64,000 nt of DNA from Panopea generosa. Lineage: Eukaryota; Mollusca; Bivalvia; Adapedonta; Hiatellidae. The notes under the pieces were generated by a model. The model did no database searches. It was not told the DNA's origin and was given only the letters and a program-made list of their open reading frames with translations. Positions 1-9,740 of this stretch are shown in pieces. Both the position numbers and the translations under genes were made by a program. The stretch lies in contig CM055898.1 in the NCBI GenBank assembly GCA_029582155.1, forward strand, positions 25,397,339 through 25,461,338, given 5' to 3'. Within the stretch, counting starts at the first letter, position 1. Each line of letters opens with the position of its first letter.

Positions 1-935
1 AAGTACGGTATGGCGATGCAGAATTATTATTGTAGAGTACGGTATGTTGATGCAGTATCAATCCTGTATAGTACGGTATTGTGGTACATTATCAATATTG
101 TGAAGAACGGTATTGTGATGCAGTATCAATATTGTGAAGTACGGTATTGTGATGCAGTATTAATATTGTGTAGTACGGTATTGTGATGTAGTATTAATAT
201 TGTGTAGTACAGTTTGGTGATGCAATATTAATATTGTGTAGTACGGTATTGTGATGTAGTATTAATATTGTTTGGTACGGTATGGTGATGCAGTATTACT
301 ATCGTGTAGTACGGTATGGTGATGCAGTATCAATCCTGTTTAGTATGGTATGGTGATGCAGTATCAATCCTGTGTAGTGCGGTATTGTGACGCAGTATTA
401 CTATCGTGTAGTACGGTATTGTGATGCAGTATCAATCCTGTGTAGTACGGTACTGTGATGCAGTATTACTATCGTGTAGTACGGTATTGTGATGCAGTAT
501 TCATATTGTGTAGTATGGTATGGTGATGCAGTATCAATCCTGTTTAGAACGGTATTGTGATAAATCATCAATACTATGTGGTACCGTATGGTGATGCCGT
601 ACCAGTAATGTGTAGTACGGTATGGAGATGCAGCATAAATATTATGTGGTACGGTATGGTGATGTCGTACTAATATTGTGTAGTACGGTATGTTGGTGCA
701 ATATCAATAATATGTAGTACGGTATGGTGATGCCGTACCAATAATGTGTAGTACGGTATGTTCATACAGTATCAATGTTATGTGGTACGGAATGGTGATG
801 CGGTGTCAATAGTGTGTAGTAAGGTATGGTGATGCGGTGTCAATAGTGTGTAGTAAGGTATGGTGATGCGGTGTCAATAGTGTGTAGTAAGGTATGGTGA
901 TGCAGTAACAGTTTTGTGTAATATGGTATGAGTAT
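1..935. repeat. 34-bp minisatellite, cut by the left window edge
   Basis: About 27 imperfect head-to-tail copies of a 34-bp unit with core GTACGGTATKGTGATGCAGT followed by a variable ATCAATATTGTGTA-like half. Successive GTACGG starts are 34 bp apart (positions 3, 37, 70). The last copies (about 800-935) have drifted to GTGTCAATAGTGTGTAGTAAG. The array is cut by the left edge, so its full length is unknown. The 105-residue minus-strand frame over its right end is a by-product. Confidence 0.9.
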
Positions 936-2640
936 GCGGTATCTATATTATGTAGCACTGTATCCATGTTGTAAAGACCGATCCTATTACTTAACTCTGT
1001 TATGTGCAATACTCTATGAATTGAACGCGTGATACTTGATGCTGATGCAGATATATAGTCTTGGGTATGGTATAGTGGTACTGTTTCAATACAGTTATAA
1101 ATACAGGGTATTTTAAGTTGCAAAATTTAATGAAAAATACATTTTTTGCATAGTACTATGTTTTAGTATATCGACACATGCAAAGGGACGTAAGTCAATT
1201 ATAAAACTCATAATGAGTGTTATCTCCCATCATACATCTCGTGAGTATTCAACACAAGTCAATAAAGTTTCTACTTATATTCATTTTTCTAATGCATACT
1301 CTTAAACAATGATTTACCGCACAAATCTAAAGCTGACGATGTATTAAATCCAATGTATTTGGTATGCAAGAAGAAATAGTTAATGTCTTTTTTCTGTTCG
1401 TATAGAATAATCCCTTTCCTGAGTTATTCCTCGGAATGGCAATTTCTATCCAAAACAAAACCTTTATACTGTTACCCGCTGTAGCGGTAAACAGTACTGA
1501 TTTTTACGCCATTTTATAAAGGCTGCCAAAAACTAAATCCCGCGATTCTGTGCTGATCGATCTTTAGTGTTTTACGTGAGACAGGACTAATTGCAACCAG
1601 AATGTACATGTACATTGTGGCCTTCGTACAATTATCAAAATAAGAAAAAGACAAACTTGGTACTAAATGACAACATACATTTATAGTAATATTTTTTATA
1701 AAACAAAAAAAACAAAAAACAACACAAATGGAAACTTTAAAATGTCTTAATTTTATAAGAAAATTTTCGTTAATTTCTTATCTATTTTGTCTTCCTTATT
1801 TCACCTACATTGTAAAACAACGGGAAGCACATTGTTACAATAGGCTTTAAAATAGCATTCGATGTAGTCTTTGTACTTTTTGTCAGACGCACAACCGGAA
1901 GTTAAATCATACAACCAAACCTATATCACACAACGGAAGTTAAGCCGTAACACGTGATACAACTAACATTAAGTTATCCAGTTCTGAAACTTCGCTAAAT
2001 CAGTTTTTCTTTATATTATGACATCATGTTAAAACTAATCGACATTTATAATTATTTGTATCTTTGTTAGATCGTTGGCTACCTAGGTGTTAAACAGTTT
2101 ATGACGTGTTTTGATCCACCAAGGATACCGTCGAGTTTGACTATGCTGAAGGACTGCCACACTACTTATAGTATAGAGGGGGTCGTTCTATGTATAATTT
2201 CGCTGGAGCACCTGGAATACATCAGTTTAACAATAAAAAATATAAATATTGATTTAACATGTATTGTATAGTTTGAAATGTATTTAGATAAATTACCAGA
2301 ACTAAGATAGGAAATATATAATACATAAATCAATATAACAGAGACAAGAACCATAACTCTTGATTGCATTTGACAGAATTATTGCCCCTTTAGGCTTAGT
2401 TTTTTTTTAGCAGATTTATCTTTGTAGTACACATACAAGGCCTTGAGCTTGATGTTTAAATAAATAGGGTCAGTCTGTGGTCCTCTCTCAGATTTGTTCA
2501 AAACCATGACCCTGGGGACTAAATTGGCCCGCCCCAGTGGGTTCAAATTTTACATAGTATTATATAGTGATAACATTGAAGGCCTGGAGCTGATATATAG
2601 TGTTTCACTTCTTTTAAAAATAATAATAATTAATTTACCT
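936..2640. other. AT-rich stretch with no recognised feature
   Basis: Only short frames, poly-A and poly-T runs and scattered simple sequence. I see no exon with convincing splice sites and no tRNA-like block. Confidence 0.5.
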
Positions 2641-2651
2641 GTATTTATTTG

Positions 2652-2921
2652 TTTCATTTTCATGAAAGGGTAACCAGCTGTGATAAACTGTATAAGGGTA
2701 CAATATTAGTTCAACAATAGATTCATTTTCATGAACTGGTATCGATATATTTCTCTACGATATGAAGTAAGTGCATATATCAGTATTGTATATGTAAAAC
2801 ATTGTAACAACGTAGAATGAGAAAGGGTAACCAGCTGTGATAAACTGTGCATGCTGGTACACTATTATTTCAATTCTAAATCCATTTTCATGAACTGATA
2901 CCGAACTTACAGAGCATAATG
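2652..2921. repeat. Two-copy direct repeat of about 100 bp
   Basis: GGGTAACCAGCTGTGATAAA occurs near 2668 and again near 2825. Both copies are followed by a matching AACTGT...GGTACA tail and then by TCATTTTCATGAACTG. This looks like a local duplication; no coding potential is seen. Confidence 0.7.
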
Positions 2922-2944
2922 AGACTCGCAAGATTATTGTCATG

Positions 2945-4040
2945 CGGTGTTAATAAATATATGTAAATGCACTTTTTACTGCCTACCCGATTTCAGGTAT
3001 TTATATATAAACATTGTCTCTCTCATTCTTCGGGTAGTCCAGCTGAAAATAATAACATATAATATAAATTTCATTGATTCCCATCAAATATAAAAAGTTG
3101 ATTAGTTACTGAAGTAAATTAACGAACTGAGTTTAGGTATTACAAGACAACTAGTGTCCAGGGGAGCATTTAGCAAAAACTACCTTTAAGTTAATAATGC
3201 GGCACATATCGTCGTGCACGTAAACCATCAATTATTCATAATATTTTGAATAGTCGTCTAAATCAAATTAAAGTTGGCTCGTATTACTCAGAAAAAGTTA
3301 TATATTTTAAATTCAAGATACAAGTAAGAAATTGTCAAATTAACTAACGGAGATTTTGATCCGTAAGTTACTTTGTGAAACAAGACCGCTTGATTAAGAC
3401 ATGTTTTATTTTCTGTTAAGCTTTAATACTCATTATTTTTATGTTGTACCAACTGAACAGTCATTTGTATTGGAAATCGGTTCAGTAATTTAGAAACGTC
3501 TGATTTCTGTTACGGTTATGTATTTTATAAACATTTTATATTTTAGAAAGTTCAATATTTATTCGCGAATATTTAATTCTTGATTTTTCAAAAAGCTAAT
3601 ATAAGAAACCCCGAAATATTTGTATTTTTATGCCTTGGCAACCAAGCAATTTACATTATTGTTTTCTTTACCATGTCATGTTGTAAAATACGTTTTTCAA
3701 CAATTGAAACATGTTTGTTTACAGGTTTCAAACTTATTTGCGAAGTGGTTTGGTTGACCCCGTATCTGACCCCGTATATGTCATATACTATGTGTCTCCA
3801 AGTCACAATTAACAATTTAACACATGTGACAACCGTCAGCAGAAAGTCTGCGCTAATGTTTTGAAAATCATCAAATCGAAAATATAGTCATAAAAATACA
3901 AATACGTTTACAAAGACGGAGCAATAGAAGAGCGAAAGAGAAAAAGAGGTTAGTTTACACATGCTTTGTTTCAAATACTTCTTCGAACTTAGATTCGGCC
4001 TTTCCATGAAACATAAAAAATAAGTATAAAGTAAGTGGTT
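2945..4040. other. AT-rich stretch downstream of the TM2 exons
   Basis: No gene recognised. On the minus strand an AATAAA hexamer lies near 3556-3561, about 800 bp past the stop of TM2 exon E, and could be a distant polyadenylation signal. That is inference only. Confidence 0.3.
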
Positions 4041-4047
4041 GAGACAG

Positions 4048-4200
<153 letters not shown>

Positions 4201-4357
4201 AGTGAGAAAGAGATACATGTGATATTATCAGTGACAACAAGAATTAGATGAGCAAAAATAAGATGAAGAAATGTGAGTAAAGAAAAAGCGGAAGAAGAAG
4301 AAAACGATGTAAAAGAAAGCGAAGGAAATAAAAAAGGAGGAAGAATAAGATTATAGA

Positions 4358-4554
4358 TTAACACATACGGTCTCTAGCAACACTGTTGACTGCTAGTTGA
4401 GCTCTCTCATTGGAACGTGTGTTGCTGTCTTTAACAAGGTGGACCATTCTGCAGCCGTCAACCAACCAGCCGATACCAAACAGTCCAATTGTAAAGAAGT
4501 AAAGAAGTCCCCACTGTGGGCGTCCCAGATAGAAATGATGGGCTCCAATGACAC
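4358..4554 (-). CDS. TM2-domain exon E (terminal exon)
   Basis: This exon encodes the second half of a TM2 domain, a two-helix membrane hairpin module. It opens after a TTTCAAG acceptor (AG at 4556-4555) in phase 1 and reads [12 protein letters not shown], then a helix with [14 protein letters not shown], then [11 protein letters not shown] and a short polar tail ending at TAA (4360-4358). Joined to exon D it restores a canonical [16 protein letters not shown] motif, so D-E is probably the native junction. The exon is 197 nt, which with one base from D gives 66 codons including stop. The protein should be a small integral membrane protein; the function of multi-TM2 proteins is not known to me. 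Animal single-TM2 proteins (TM2D1-3) are linked to Notch signalling in flies, but these exons are not obviously orthologous to them. Confidence 0.82.
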
Positions 4555-6561
4555 CTTGAAAGTAAATTATTGTTTAGGCGCATGTTTCAGCTGAAGGTAT
4601 TTCGGTTTTAATATATGCAGTTTCAGTGGGATATATCTAATTCTGATTACAGATCAAACAGTAGTAAATAGAAAGGTTTTAACTTTCGAAAATCTGACAA
4701 TCAACTGACTACAAATGAGGAAAAACAATGTATTTTTTAAGACATTTTGCAATATGATTATATTAATTTTATATCAGAAATACATTGCCGTTCGAAGACA
4801 GTCACACAGCTGTGAGTTGATTTAAATATGAACAGCAAATCAAACTAAAGTTTATTACATTTTTTAAATAACAAAAGTAAATCTTATTATAATAATCATA
4901 TTAAATCAAAAGTTTAAAGTATGACATGGACATGTCGAGCAAATAATGGCATTAAAGGAGATACTTCTTTATAACGCAATACTCATTAGGTTTTAAATAT
5001 ATATGTTCTAGGTAGATATAGATATTCAAATATATATATCCGATTCACGCGCTATTGAACTCATAATGTTTGTTATATAGTTATAATGGTTAATGTTTGT
5101 TACATAGTTATAATGGTTAATGTTTGTTACATAGTTATAATGGTAAATGTTTGTTATATAGTTATAATGGTAAATGTTTGTTACATAGCTATAATGGTTA
5201 ATGTTTGTTATATAGTTATAATGGTATATGTTTGTTATATAGTTATAATGGTATATGTTTGTTATATAGTTATAATGGTAAATGTTTGTTACATAGCTAT
5301 AATGGTATATGTTTGTTATATAGTTATAATGGTAAATGTTTGTTATATAGTTATAATGGTATATGTTTGTTATATAGTTATAATGGTAAATGTTTGTTAT
5401 ATAGTTATAATGGTATATGTTTGTTATATAGTTATAATGGTAAATGTTTGTTACATAGCTATAATGGTAAATGTTTGTTACATAGTTGTAATGGTAAATG
5501 TTTGTTATATAGTTATAATGGTTAATGTTTGTTATATAGTTATAATGGTTAATGTTTGTTATATAGTTATAATGGTATATGTTTGTTATATAGTTATAAT
5601 GGTAAATGTTTGTTATATAGTTATAATGGTATATGTTTGTTATATAGTTATAATGGTTAATGTTTGTTATATAGTTATAATGGTAAATGTTTGTTATATA
5701 GTTATAATGGTAAATGTTTGCTAATGGCCATTTATGACTTCTGCATAAATTCATTTGAAACTTTATACGGTTACATATACCTAGTTCTATATTTTAGTGT
5801 ATTATTCTAAAGATTAAATGAAGCTGTAACTGACTAGTATTCTGTTAAAAAGTGTCGCTAAAGCTTTGAAAAGAGAATGTCAACCAAGTTCCAATGCTCA
5901 TTAAATATGTTATAAATATTGACAACATCTTATCTTTAAATGATGCATTTTTTTATCTTTATGATTGACCGCCACACTCATGTCGGCAATCATGTCGCCT
6001 GCCAGGAATACGGTTGCTTGTTTAGAGTATGTATCAAGAAATAGAAATCAATACATTCATGTAATTGTATGTAGAATAATTTGAAGATGGCATAAAAATA
6101 CAAATAGAGACTAGCATGGTACTGTTACTTAATGCGAGCTCAATTCCTGCTATTCTATCATCTTCGAGTTCGTACTTTGTTCGAATTGAGAGTTGTAACT
6201 CATTTTTATATATAATAAATTCATCCGCATTACCGCATTTTAATGAACCACTGCACATCGAAAAAGAAATATGATTATAATAATTAAAATGAATACTGTC
6301 CTTAAAATTACTCATATGTGGTAATAGTTTATGTTTTGTTATATCAATAATCAACGTGTTTAATGATTTACTTAGACCGATTGCGGAGGACATAACTCAC
6401 TTTATATTTCAGGTTATTACGCTAATATTATTCAAATCATGTGGACTAACTGGTAAGGGTTTATTGATTGTGTAGTTCTGGGTGATGAATATTATTATGG
6501 ACTTTTATTATATTATAATTATTATTAAAATCAGAATTTTGCATTAACTAAATATATTTAC
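4555..6561 (-). other. Intron between TM2 exons D and E
   Basis: It is bounded by a GTAAAT donor after exon D and an AG acceptor before exon E, about 2.0 kb. It contains the 27-bp minisatellite (5067-5725). A 119-residue open frame (6034-6393, minus) lies inside it but resembles nothing I know and is probably chance. Confidence 0.65.
5067..5725. repeat. 27-bp minisatellite inside the D-E intron
   Basis: About 24 copies of a 27-bp unit (ATGGTWAATGTTTGTTAYAT then AGYTATA). Because 27 is a multiple of three and the unit lacks stops in some frames on both strands, it gives 9-residue repeat frames of 212 residues (plus) and 242 residues (minus). Variation is confined to a few positions (TTAA, TAAA or TATA; TATAT or TACAT), typical of recent unequal exchange. 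Confidence 0.95.
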
Positions 6562-6792
6562 CAAATGTCAGCCACAATATGTATGCATCATCGACGTGCT
6601 TCTCTTGGTCAGGTCCAAAAACAATTTCTTTATTCGCTCTTTTGACAAGGAAGGGTATTCTGAACAAGTCTACAAGCCACAAAAAACCGATAAATCCGAG
6701 TGTTAAGAGATGAAACATTCCCCATATAGGTCGGTTAAGGTAGAAATGGTGAGCACCGAGTGGTCCATATGGTGAAAAGGCAAGCGCGTATC
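6562..6792 (-). CDS. TM2-domain exon D (internal exon)
   Basis: This 231-nt exon is phase 1 at both ends. It follows acceptor TTTTCACAG (AG at 6794-6793) and ends at a GTAAAT donor. It carries a complete TM2 domain: helix 1 YALAFSPYGPLG, loop AHHFYLNRPIWG, helix 2 with LTLGFIGFLWLVD, then LFRIPFLVKRAN. A polar linker ends in EKHVDD, and AYILWLTFG starts the next TM2 domain, finished by exon E. The upstream partner is uncertain. Exon B also ends in phase 1, so B-D is frame-compatible, but it would put a half helix (YTLWFPFGVF) directly before helix 1. A dedicated first exon upstream was not found. The AHHFYL and WLVDLFR motifs make the TM2 assignment firm. Confidence 0.82.
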
Positions 6793-7112
6793 CTGTGAAA
6801 ACGGATTTCTCCTAAAATGAGATTCATTTTTTACTTAGCTGAAAAAAACATCAGTGAAATAAAATCATTACAGATATCCATTAATATATATGAAAGTATT
6901 TAAGATACACACCAATAACTATTTCGGGCTGACTAAGTGACATTTTACTCCCTATATCAGTAATCGGTAAACAGAACAGAATTATGTGCTGAACAGTGCT
7001 GCCATATCAATGTTTTCGAAAAAACTCTATTTGACGCTGTTTTTTTAAATGCAATTTGAAGAAAATGTAAATGATCAAAAAATTTAAAGAAGTTTTCGCT
7101 AATTATCATGAA

Positions 7113-7235
7113 AGCGTAGTGGTAGTACAATGGACAGGGTGTTGGCCACTGACGTTAAAGGTTGTTGGTTCGATCGATAGCGGTTCATATAAGCTTTGCT
7201 TTCTTCGTAATCATGCTGAAATAAACTAGTAAAAA
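7113..7235 (+). mobile_element. SINE fragment with tRNA-like head (family 4)
   Basis: A GTAGTGGTAGTACAATGGAC box-A-like block and GGTTGTTGGTTCGATCGATA box-B-like block are followed by a TAAGCTTTGCTTTC body and AAATAAACTAGT tail. It resembles the copies at 50,398 and 21,018 (minus). It is short and decayed. Confidence 0.55.
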
Positions 7236-7539
7236 CAAATCAGCATATTCAGGGCTGATCAGATTCGTCCCCTCAATAACACGATGGCTCCTTTAGTGTT
7301 AATGTATTTTTATCTAAATTTACTGATATTGTGCTATCCCCATCTATCCAACAGTATTTAATGCCCTTTAAATATAATTTACAATATGAAAAAATCTTGA
7401 TATTTCATTGACCATAACTTCTGTTTCACAATATTTTTCAAATTTAACCCTTATCTCATCAACCAAGTTCATTCACTAAAATGGCGTTAACATATTTGAT
7501 CAACAAACACATGTAGTAATCATATATTGTAACATAATA

Positions 7540-8484
7540 AAGGATGTCCCAAAAAAACATGGACCTTGGCAAAGTCGCATCACTTGTTGGTTTTTGTCGA
7601 TGAAATATAACCATTTTGGATCAAATATCTTTTTGAATGCGTTCTCTAATACCCACTATGTCCGGTTTTGTTAATTATCGCCATTTTTAGCCTTTCTGGT
7701 ATGCAACGTATAGGCTTTGTCGGTTTCTCAAAACTGATTGGATTTTAAAATCTTCTTAAATAAATTTTCAGTTCTTTTAATTTTTTTGGCTCTGAATCTG
7801 AACACATTGTATCATCAGGAATGGTAATCTAGTTTTCAGTTGGATTTTAATCCGTACATTTTCCGACCATTTGTCCTTTGATATGAAATTTTCCAGCCAG
7901 CCTCGGAGCCCAATTCTGGCATACTTTCGAAGATGTAAGCCTCTTTTTGCCTTGATCTTCAGCCAAGAGAGGTTTTATTTTCCTTCTAAAGAAGGCTCAG
8001 CTGATGTTTGAGGTACCTATGCACAGATGACTTATTCACATTTAAGTCATGATTTTCATATATGTACTGAGTTTTCAAGTTGAACTCCCTCTCTTGTATT
8101 TGGCTTTGTGCAGTCTTATCTTGATTGAAAACGCAAACGTTTATAGTCTTCCCTGCACGTGTTTGCGTTGAAAAAAGTCATGTTTACCCTTTTAGCACCA
8201 ACTTCTCTGATTTGTTCAAGATACTCATGATTTGATTTAGTGAACATTGTTTCATATAACTGAATGCCTGGGCATACGGAGTTAGACTTTTCCCTTCTTA
8301 CATTGCAACAAACAATAGGAAATGACGTCATTCAGGAAGTATGACGTAAAATCCTATCTATGACGTTAATTCCTGTTTAAAACATATCAATTTAAAGTAC
8401 TATAAATTGACAACTATTGTACGTTTCATTGCTATGAGTATATTATCGCATTTTCAATAAGGTTCACATTTTTGGGACACCCTG
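7540..8484 (-). mobile_element. Degenerate Tc1/mariner-like DNA transposon
   Basis: A 945-bp element flanked by TA (7538-7539 and 8485-8486), as expected for Tc1/mariner target duplication. The inverted ends match imperfectly: left AAGGATGTCCCAAAAAAACA and right, read inward, CAGGGTGTCCCAAAAATGTG. On the minus strand, broken frames hold transposase-like pieces. These are an N-terminal frame at 8116-8331, a helix-turn-helix-like VNKSSVHRYLKHQLS, and KRGLHLRKYARIG...WSENV, reminiscent of the run-in to the first catalytic Asp. Frameshifts and stops separate them, so it is inactive. It sits 11 bp downstream of the TM2 exon C stop codon. Subfamily not assigned. Confidence 0.72.
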
Positions 8485-8495
8485 TATATATTCTG

Positions 8496-8674
8496 CTACA
8501 TGCGATAAGATAAATTAGAACGTGCCTTTTTTTCCAAATGAGGTCTGGAGTTGGCGTCTCTGACCAGAGATGGGATCCGAAAGAGATCTACGAGCCATCC
8601 AAAAGTGAACAAGCCAAAGGTCATGAAATACAATATACCACATCTGGGGTTGCCAAGATAAAAATGATGAAAAC
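8496..8674 (-). CDS. TM2-domain exon C (terminal exon with stop)
   Basis: It starts after acceptor TTTTTTACAG (AG at 8676-8675) in phase 1. Joined to exon B it completes the second TM2 domain: GVF-G-FHHFYLGNPRCG, helix 2 with FMTFGLFTFGWLVD, then LFRIPSLVRDAN and a basic tail ending YRM and TAG (8498-8496). In the A-B-C protein this is residues 163-221. The usual GAHH is GFHH here. It reads to a stop with no good phase-1 donor; the only candidate, CAC|GTTCTA, is weak. So it is most likely a 3'-terminal exon. The mariner-like element begins 11 bp after the stop, so the 3' UTR should run into the transposon. An AATAAA on the minus strand near 7975 could serve as a signal. Confidence 0.82.
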
Positions 8675-8692
8675 CTGTAAAAAACATTAATA

Positions 8693-8760
8693 GTGAGTGA
8701 GTGAGTGAGTGAGTGAGTGAGTGAGTGAGTGAGTGAGTGAGTGAGTGAGTGAGTGAGTGG
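8693..8760. repeat. (GAGT)n microsatellite beside the exon C acceptor
   Basis: About 16 units of TGAG/GAGT ending 19 bp from the exon C splice site. In the transcribed (minus) sense it is (CTCA)n, pyrimidine-rich, lying where a polypyrimidine tract would be. It creates a false THSL repeat frame that runs into the real exon. Confidence 0.93.
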
Positions 8761-8769
8761 GTGGGTGGA

Positions 8770-9556
8770 TGGGTGGACAAGAGCGTGTATATGTGACTAG
8801 TGTTTGACATTTAAGTATCATAAATAAACTTACCAAGCAAATCAAATGGGGATCAGAGCGGATATACGTCACTAATGTTTTTTGTTTGGTATAACAAGCA
8901 GACCAGTTTGTGACCACAGTGTGTATATGTCACTAATGTATATTTTTGTATTTAAACTTACAAAGTAAACCAACCTGGGACTTGAGCGTGTATATGTCAT
9001 TGATGAATTTTGGTATTTTAAGTAAAATAAAACTTACCAAGCAAATCAAATAATCAGAGCGTGTATACGCGACTAAATTTTTTTGTGGTATATAAACTTA
9101 CCAAGCAAACCAACTTGGGATATAAGCGTGTATACGTCACTTATGTTACTTTGGTATATGAACTTACCAAGCAAACCAACTTGGGATATGAACGTGTATA
9201 CGTCACTTATGTTATTTTGGTATATGAACTTACCAAGCGCGGATCAGAGCGTGTATATGTTATTAGTGTTTTTTTTTTTTTGTATTTAAACTTACCAGGC
9301 AAACCAACTTGGGACTTGAGCGAGATTATGTCACTGAAAATATTTGATATTTTATTAACATAGATAAACTTGCTAAGCAAACCAAATGGGAACCAGAGCG
9401 TGTATACGTCACTAGTGATATTTTGGTATTTAAACTTACCAAGCAAACGAAATTGGGACCAGAAGTATAATACATTTGTAAATAAACTTACTCAGCAAAC
9501 CAAATGGGGACCAGAGCGTGTCTACGTTACTTATATTATTTGGTATTTAAACTTAC
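8770..9556 (-). repeat. Tandem copies of the exon B 3' end plus splice donor
   Basis: About a dozen units with spacing of roughly 52-76 bp (most often 62-66). In the minus sense each carries a decayed version of the exon B end (TATACACGCTC, then TTTGGTTTGCTTG), the donor GTAAGT and TTTAAATACC-like intron start. Including the functional donor at 9556-9551, ten intact GTAAGT hexamers occur, with plus-strand starts at 8828, 8956, 9032, 9096, 9162, 9228, 9290, 9434, 9486 and 9551. A GC version lies near 9366. Several units still read YTLWFPFGLL. Confidence 0.88.
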
Positions 9557-9740
9557 CAAACACACCAAACGGGAACCAGAGTGTATATGCGTCACAAAGG
9601 TTCTTTTCGTAAATTTCAGTTACACCAAACTGTCTTCTGTTTGTCTGTTTGACAAGGTATGGTAAACGAAACAAATCAATGATGAAGCCGACTCCAAAAA
9701 GACCACATGTCAAAAAGTATAACACTCCAAAATAGTGTCT
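9557..9740 (-). CDS. TM2-domain exon B (internal exon)
   Basis: This 184-nt exon enters in phase 0 after CTTTACAG (AG at 9742-9741) and leaves in phase 1 at TTTG|GTAAGT. It finishes the first TM2 domain started in exon A: RHYFGVLYFLT, helix 2 with CGLFGVGFIIDLFRLPYLV. A polar linker with KQTNRRQFG and EIYEKN follows, then CDAYTLWFPFGVF opens the second TM2 domain. In the A-B-C product it covers residues 102-162 plus one base of G163. Its last ~40 bases are the source of the tandem array that fills the next intron. Confidence rests on the in-frame fit to both neighbours and on the TM2 motifs. Confidence 0.85.

Larger units (their letters stand above)
8675..9556 (-). other. Intron between TM2 exons B and C
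   Basis: An 882-bp GT-AG intron. Almost all of it is repeat: about a dozen copies of a unit derived from the exon B 3' end (8770-9556) and a (CTCA)n tract next to the acceptor. Confidence 0.75.

Noticed and set aside
5026..5754. 242-residue and 212-residue repeat-protein ORFs
   Set aside because: They are the two strands of a 27-bp minisatellite inside an intron; the period explains the open frames.
6034..6393. 119-residue ORF between TM2 exons D and E
   Set aside because: Starts with ATG but lies inside the intron, has no domain or hydrophobic pattern I recognise, and chance frames of this length are expected.
9061..9612. Short plus-strand ORFs with LPSKPTW repeats
   Set aside because: Antisense of the exon B-derived repeat units.
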